Assembly: GCA_000733355.1 (NCBI GenBank)
Contig: JNVV01000018.1
Span: 438,306-450,007 of the forward strand
Reading direction: 5' to 3'
DNA from: Falciphora oryzae
Taxonomy: Eukaryota; Ascomycota; Sordariomycetes; Magnaporthales; Magnaporthaceae
DNA length: 11,702 nt
Below are positions 8,501 through 11,702 of the stretch, piece after piece; position 1 is the stretch's first letter, and each line of letters starts with the position of its first letter. The notes under the pieces are model-generated. The model was not told the origin of the DNA. It saw only the letters and a program-made list of their open reading frames with translations, and searched no databases. The position numbers and the translations under genes are program-made.

Positions 8501-9532
8501 CAATTTTAATACCACGTCCTTCCCCGGCCGATGCGGTGGCAGGGTATCTGCTTGCTTTTTTGAAAAAAAGCTTTCCAGATGTTTTAGTTGTGATAGCAGC
8601 TTTTCCCGTACGAGTTTGACGTGCTTGGGGTTCTCGTTTGGTGGGAAAGGAATGTATTCCCCGGTATATGTTTTCCAGTCCTTGTCCGCCTTTCCTACCG
8701 AACCAATATCAATGATCGGCAAGTTTTTGGGGCTATCGTTAAGGAAGATTGGCTCGGTCGGCATGCAATTAGCCATTTGGGTCCATCGTTTTCGACGAGG
8801 GTTTTTTTGCATTTATTGCATAATCGAGTTAATAATCGTCTGTTTTTCCTTTCGATTTGGGCAGTCGTTAGGTTTGGGTTCCTCGAACTTTATAGTTTTT
8901 TTTTTTTTGGGTCCGGTAGGTTCGTTTTTTTTCTACGACCGCTGGAGGATTTGATATCGCTTGTGGTCCTAATCGATAAGGCGATCCCGCCGGTTTGCGT
9001 TTGCTTGCATTTGTGGATTTATTTTTTCGCCGATTTGGTAGGGCGGAGGCAATTTAATCGTTAGCGAGTATTTGGCCAAAGCGGGCCGGTCGTTTGGTTA
9101 GATTATTTTTCGGTTAAAGCAATTTAATAGGATATAATGTTTGGAAAGCTAGTGGAAACTAATAAAAACGTTATGCTTTGTGTTTGTTACCCAAAAAGTC
9201 TGGTCTGGGAACCGTTTGCCATTTATTTCGAGGGTCGAAATCATTTTTATCGTTACCTTTCCTGCTACCTGGCGGCGATAATCCTAAAGCTGAATCGGTT
9301 GTTTGAGTTTGACGATCCTGGCTTTTAGTTTTCGTTGGGCCCTAACAGCCATAGCTGGGCTGATTAGTAAGTTTGTGTTTGCTCCTATATTACATAGCCC
9401 TTTAACGCGGAAGCCAATCCCATTTACTTGTACGAAAGCGGTTTTAGTAAATAAAAACATTAATTGATTTTCAATTCGGGCTAATGTAGGTATAAAAACC
9501 ACCGTAGAGATTTCCGGTAGTTCTACTTTTTT
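5561..9532 (-). pseudogene. pol: pol: protease, RT, RNase H, integrase and chromodomain, with many stops
   Basis: One continuous frame holds all enzyme domains, reached from gag by a -1 shift at 9526-9532. Protease is at about 9502-9284 (CNIGANTN, where D-S/T-G is expected). RT spans about 8620-7805, with LPPHRPGKDVVLKLD at its start, FVPKPH...YIDYR, and AYADDVLIYS at about 8020-7985. RNase H is at about 7690-7270 (KTDAF kept; QNRKLLA and INHQT changed). The integrase zinc region lies at about 6960-6820 with its CYNC pair, the catalytic core at about 6757-6425 (ISDNAKLF, HPQTQG), and the GPY/F-like part near 6060-5930 (GPFRILKVKRHSYILDLP). A chromodomain lies at about 5860-5715 (YQAIWRGYDLNNTWYPAANF). 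The terminal TGA is at 5561-5563. In-frame stops include those at 9284, 8813, 8291, 8108, 7805, 7292, 7040, 7025, 6998, 6917, 6881, 6878, 6755, 6425, 5906 and 5807. No frameshift is needed within pol. It cannot make a working polyprotein. Confidence 0.9.
9497..9532 (-). promoter_or_regulatory. -1 programmed ribosomal frameshift signal joining gag to pol
   Basis: In the gag frame the minus strand reads GGA AAA AAG TAG, which contains the slippery heptamer A AAA AAG (9532-9526) directly before the gag stop (9525-9523). Slipping back one base enters the pol frame, which reads VELPEISTVVF into the protease. Downstream, AACTACCG (9522-9515) can pair with CGGTGGTT (9504-9497) around a 10-base loop, an 8-bp stem with one G-U pair. 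It starts 3 bases after the heptamer, or 5 if the two outer A-U pairs are left out. Heptamer, spacing and stem match known -1 signals. Confidence 0.75.
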
Positions 9533-10629
9533 CCCGATTTATCCGACGAAAATGACTCGGTTTCCAATCCCTTTTTGCTTTGTTTAGTTCCGATTGTAGC
9601 AATTTTGTTTCGGTTCGGGCAGTTTTTAGAAAGGTGCCGCTCGCCATACGTAAAGCATATACTAGCTTTAATATGGGCCTTACGCTTTGCCGGAGTTAAA
9701 GCTTTGCCATCCTTTAAGTTAGAAGTAGTTAGATTGCTGTCCCTGTTTTTCCGTTGATCGTTTTGTGCTTTGTTTCGGGGTGGTGATTTGCCGTTACTTT
9801 TGGGTTTGTTGCGGTTGTTCCGTTAACCAGCTCTACGTTTGCTGGTCTTTTTGTAGTATCGCTTTTGGCTGTAGGCTGCGTTGGCGACGTTTTTGCTGAA
9901 AACCTCGTAGTTGATGTCCGGGTTTTGGGCATCGGTAAGCAGCCGAAAGTTAAGGTTCGGTGGGATGTGCTTTTATAAAGTCATTTTTATATCGGCTACG
10001 GCAATATTGGCTGTTTGGGCCAAGTTATTAAAGCTGGCCAAAAACACGTGGATGTTTGTATCCTTTGCTGGGTCGTACTTTAGCTTTGCAAGTTTGGCTT
10101 AAGCGGCCGAAGTTTGGTTTAGGTTATAGTAGGTCGCGTTTAAAACCTAAACCATTTTAGCAACAGACGAGAATAGGTTATCGTCCGATAGGAGTCGTGG
10201 TTGCAATACCTCTAATAGGCCGCCTTCGAAGTACTTTGTCAGTTTGTTCATCCGGCTTTTTTCCGTCCGGAAAGTTTCGTCGTTTTCTTTAAATTTGTTA
10301 GTTACGGTTTTAACCTATAAGTTAAAGGTTTTTTTGTCGCTTTTGAAGATTTTGGGCGCGACGCCTCGTTTTTTGGCTTTGTTGTCGTAGCGGGGATTTG
10401 CGCTTTTTGCAGTCGGTTCGTACGGTTTAAATACGGGGTTGGCGGTTTAACCAGTTGGAGTGAACTGGGTACCCCCGAAAACATTGTCGGCGGGCGTCGC
10501 CTCCCGGGTTTGGCGGCTTTTTCCACCATTGGCTAATTGCGTTTGTAGCGCGGCAATTATGTCTTTTAGTTTTTAAGCCTCCGCGGCGGAAATGCCGGCT
10601 GCGGCAGCGTTTTGCCTGTTGTTACCCAT
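9523..10629 (-). pseudogene. gag: gag: capsid-like protein with zinc-knuckle remnant, interrupted by stops
   Basis: The gag frame is offset by one base from pol and ends at TAG 9523-9525. A capsid-like region reads KIFKSDKKTFNL (about 10360-10320) and continues through FEGGLLEVLQPRLLSDDNLF to ANAAYSQKRYY near 9850. It is followed by a basic, Asn/Lys-rich linker and a zinc-knuckle remnant at 9657-9619 (CFTYGERHLSKNC), in which the second Cys is Tyr and one residue is missing before His. The ATG at 10629 (MGNNRQN) is the only clear Met. The same frame is readable further upstream (KSITVAGNSSL...), so the true start may be earlier. At least seven in-frame TAA/TAG codons break it, for example at the positions following KTFNL, KMV, TSAA, KMTL and RRAG. 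Gag would form the particle and bind the RNA. Confidence 0.75.
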
Positions 10630-11201
10630 CTTTTGTTCCGGATTAAGTTTTAGTTTAGCGGTGGACGGGACGTTATCGGGTTTTTTGGGGTTACTATGGT
10701 TGGCCGATAGGCTGCTATTACCGGCCACAGTGATTGATTTTGCGTGAGGTGCTGTTTGGACCTCGGGGTTTTGGGGCGGCGCTGTTTAGGCCGCGGTTCC
10801 TAAATGGAATCGAGCTAACTGGCGATTCGCGGAAGGATAACGTTTTTGTTTGGATATTAGCTGGTCCGATCCTAATTCTAACGCTTAATTGAGCCCCGAC
10901 GGTGTCTGGCGTCGGTCTGGTTTTGGGTTTTAGGTTCTGGATTGGCGAATTAATTTGCGTCGCGCGCCGCCGCGACGTGAAGGAAAGGTGCCTATTTCTG
11001 GATCGCCGGCAGGCGATTCAAATGAGTGTAGAATTGTGTTACGGCCAGACTAGTGGAGGCACGGTGGCCTTGCATTGGCGCTATAAACGAAGATTCTACA
11101 CTGAAAAGAAAGGAAAAGAAATAGCGCTGGTCGCGCCGGCGCGACACGCGCCTGAAGTTGTCACGATCTGTGTGGCTTGTGCGCTTCGCCTGCCCCACAG
11201 C
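10630..11201 (-). other. 5' leader of the retroelement, GC-rich and rich in inverted repeats
   Basis: This lies between the 5' terminal repeat and the first clear gag ATG; its inner part (10630 to about 10880) reads partly as gag-like coding. The outer part contains a perfect 16-bp palindrome GTCGCGCCGGCGCGAC at 11130-11145, a perfect 10-bp inverted repeat AGTGTAGAAT / ATTCTACACT at 11025-11034 and 11093-11102, and a 7-bp hairpin CGTCGCG / CGCGACG at 10958-10977. A pyrimidine-rich stretch on the minus strand (11120-11101) and a TTTATAG lie between them. Such structures may serve packaging, dimerisation or translation, but that is inference. Confidence 0.55.
11186..11197 (-). other. Candidate primer-binding site
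   Basis: On the minus strand TGGGGCAGGCGA starts 4 bases inside the 5' terminal repeat. It begins with the TGG that pairs with a tRNA CCA end, at about the right distance. I cannot name a matching tRNA. The adjacent CTGTGG (11200-11195) is complementary to CCACAG within the terminal repeat, so self-priming as in the Tf1 group is an alternative. Confidence 0.35.
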
Positions 11202-11246
11202 TGTGACGGTGCCACTGGACGTATGGCCTGTGGCGGGACCGTCACA
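11202..11246 (-). repeat. 5' terminal repeat (45-bp 'LTR') of the retroelement
   Basis: This is identical to 5462-5506 over 45 bases. The match ends at base 45 on the inner side: the next bases differ (GCTGTGG here, ACCGGCG beyond the other copy). CCGGT at 11247-11251 is the right target duplication. No TATA box or polyadenylation signal fits within it. Confidence 0.88.
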
Positions 11247-11251
11247 CCGGT
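11247..11251. repeat. Target-site duplication CCGGT (pairs with 5457-5461)
   Basis: The pentamer CCGGT directly abuts both outer ends of the retroelement, at 5457-5461 and 11247-11251. Five base pairs is a normal duplication length for Ty3/gypsy integrases, which supports integration by the element's own integrase and fixes the boundaries. Confidence 0.85.
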
Positions 11252-11266
11252 GGGGATTCAAATATA

Positions 11267-11398
11267 ACGTGGTTCACAAGCGAGCGGCACACCCAAGCGA
11301 GCGGCACACTTCAAAATTCCATATTAAACACCGTTTTTTTAACTCCTTATAACTCCACCAATTTTAAACCAAATTTAATGCAATTTTATGTGCCACTT
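11267..11398. mobile_element. Possible 132-bp MITE or mariner-like remnant
   Basis: Imperfect inverted ends (TATAACGTGGTTCACA at 11263-11278; TATAAAGTGGCACATA as the reverse complement of 11387-11402) match at 12 of 16 bases and include TA dinucleotides that could be target duplications (11265-11266 and 11399-11400). The interior is AT-rich and has no gene. A tandem 17-bp repeat sits inside the left end. Size, AT content and TA ends fit a Tc1/mariner-derived MITE, but the ends are weak. Confidence 0.3.
11277..11310 (+). repeat. Tandem 17-bp direct repeat (two copies)
   Basis: CAAGCGAGCGGCACACC at 11277-11293 is followed directly by CAAGCGAGCGGCACACT at 11294-11310, a match at 16 of 17 bases. 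It is GC-rich within an AT-rich stretch and may be a pair of transposase-binding sites near a transposon end. Confidence 0.75.
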
Positions 11399-11702
11399 TA
11401 TAATACTGTAATCGAATTAGTTATTGTAATTATTATTAAAATATTCGGAGGTCAAATCGGGGATTTGCAGCGCAGTCACAGTGGCCAGCAGGGTCACGGT
11501 TAGTTGGATTGGGCCCTGACAGGCGCTATAAATAGCGCTGTCGGGGCCCCAAGCTTAGTGGGTGGAACAGGCTTGTATTGCAGTTGAGGGGCGCCAACAA
11601 TCGCTTCCCTCATATACCCACCGACATCGATCCCGCGGGTTCTCCGCCGTGGGGGCTTCCGGTGCCGCGAGCGATTTTCCGAAAAATTATTTTGTATGGG
11701 GT
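11399..11702. other. Right edge: AT-rich then GC-rich sequence without a recognised gene
   Basis: An AT-rich part (to about 11450) gives way to GC-rich sequence. A TATA-containing inverted repeat lies at 11511-11549. Around it, TTAGTTGGATTGGGCCC (from 11500) and GGGGCGCCAACA (ending at 11602) form loosely inverted ends reminiscent of TTGG...CCAA LTR termini, so a solo short LTR or a promoter is possible. No coding sequence is recognised up to the window end. Confidence 0.35.
11511..11549 (+). promoter_or_regulatory. TATA-containing imperfect inverted repeat, possible core promoter
   Basis: GGGCCCTGACAG (11511-11522) and CGCTAT (11524-11529) pair with ATAGCG (11532-11537) and CTGTCGGGGCCC (11538-11549), with one mismatch and one unpaired G, around a 2-base centre. 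The centre reads CTATAAATAG, a good TATA box. It could be the promoter of a gene or LTR continuing to the right. Direction cannot be decided because the motif is nearly symmetrical. Confidence 0.4.

Larger units (their letters stand above)
5462..11246 (-). mobile_element. Decayed chromodomain-bearing Ty3/gypsy retroelement (chromovirus) with 45-bp terminal repeats
   Basis: This 5785-bp element lies on the minus strand between identical 45-bp direct repeats and is flanked by the 5-bp duplication CCGGT (5457-5461 and 11247-11251). In its own direction the order is terminal repeat, leader, gag with a zinc-knuckle remnant, -1 frameshift site, protease, reverse transcriptase, RNase H, integrase, chromodomain, polypurine tract and terminal repeat. 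RT before integrase places it in Ty3/gypsy, and the chromodomain tail places it among chromoviruses. Many stops and active-site changes make it non-autonomous. Boundaries are firm because duplication, repeat ends (TG...CA) and polypurine tract all agree. Confidence 0.92.

Noticed and set aside
8322..9064. Plus-strand open frames of 210 and 147 codons across the RT region
   Set aside because: They are Phe/Leu-rich antisense readings of the A-rich pol coding strand, which itself carries RT motifs on the minus strand.
9729..10529. Minus-strand ORFs 9932-9729 and 10529-10302 as gag proteins
   Set aside because: They are out of the gag frame; the frame leading to the zinc knuckle and the frameshift site gives capsid-like sequence instead.
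5462..11246. Ginger-type DNA transposon or DIRS-type element, suggested by inverted ends of the terminal repeats
   Set aside because: RT, RNase H, a DDE integrase, a polypurine tract, direct terminal repeats and a 5-bp duplication together indicate an LTR retrotransposon.
11277..11310. CRISPR-like repeat
   Set aside because: The two copies are directly adjacent without a spacer, and the context is eukaryotic.

Overview
The window looks like a gene-poor, transposon-rich stretch of a filamentous ascomycete (Pezizomycotina). The reasons are a Fot1/pogo-type DNA transposon, a chromovirus-type Ty3/gypsy retroelement whose stops resemble repeat-induced point mutation (RIP), a fragment resembling a heterokaryon-incompatibility (HET) protein, and a GC-rich intron-poor gene with fungal codon use. 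All assignments come from reading the sequence; no database search was possible.

Layout. Positions 1-616 are GC-rich flank. A class V PLP-dependent aminotransferase-like gene lies at 617-1906 (+). It reads as one continuous frame except for a single in-frame TGA at 1658-1660. After about 670 bases with no convincing gene comes a 259-residue minus-strand ORF (3361-2582) that resembles the C-terminal half of fungal HET-type proteins. Immediately upstream of it is a complete 1863-bp Fot1-like element (3442-5304) with perfect 50-bp terminal inverted repeats, a TA target duplication and a full-length transposase. The transposase carries Asn where the second catalytic Asp is expected.

About 150 bp further on is a complete but decayed retroelement on the minus strand (5462-11246, 5785 bp). 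Read in its own direction it has a left terminal repeat, a structured GC-rich leader, gag with a zinc-knuckle remnant, a -1 frameshift signal, then protease, reverse transcriptase, RNase H, integrase and chromodomain, a polypurine tract and a right terminal repeat. It is flanked by a 5-bp duplication, CCGGT. At least sixteen in-frame stops interrupt pol and seven interrupt gag. Several catalytic acidic residues in protease, RNase H and integrase are replaced in a way that fits G-to-A change.

The most unusual observation is that the terminal direct repeats of this retroelement are only 45 bp, are identical, and fold almost end to end into a hairpin. The target duplication abuts them exactly, so the short length is not an artefact of decay. 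The second is a well-formed -1 programmed frameshift site (A AAA AAG, gag stop, stem-loop) that joins gag to pol. The last 450 bases hold a possible MITE with a tandem 17-bp repeat and a striking TATA-containing inverted repeat that may belong to a promoter or another short LTR.
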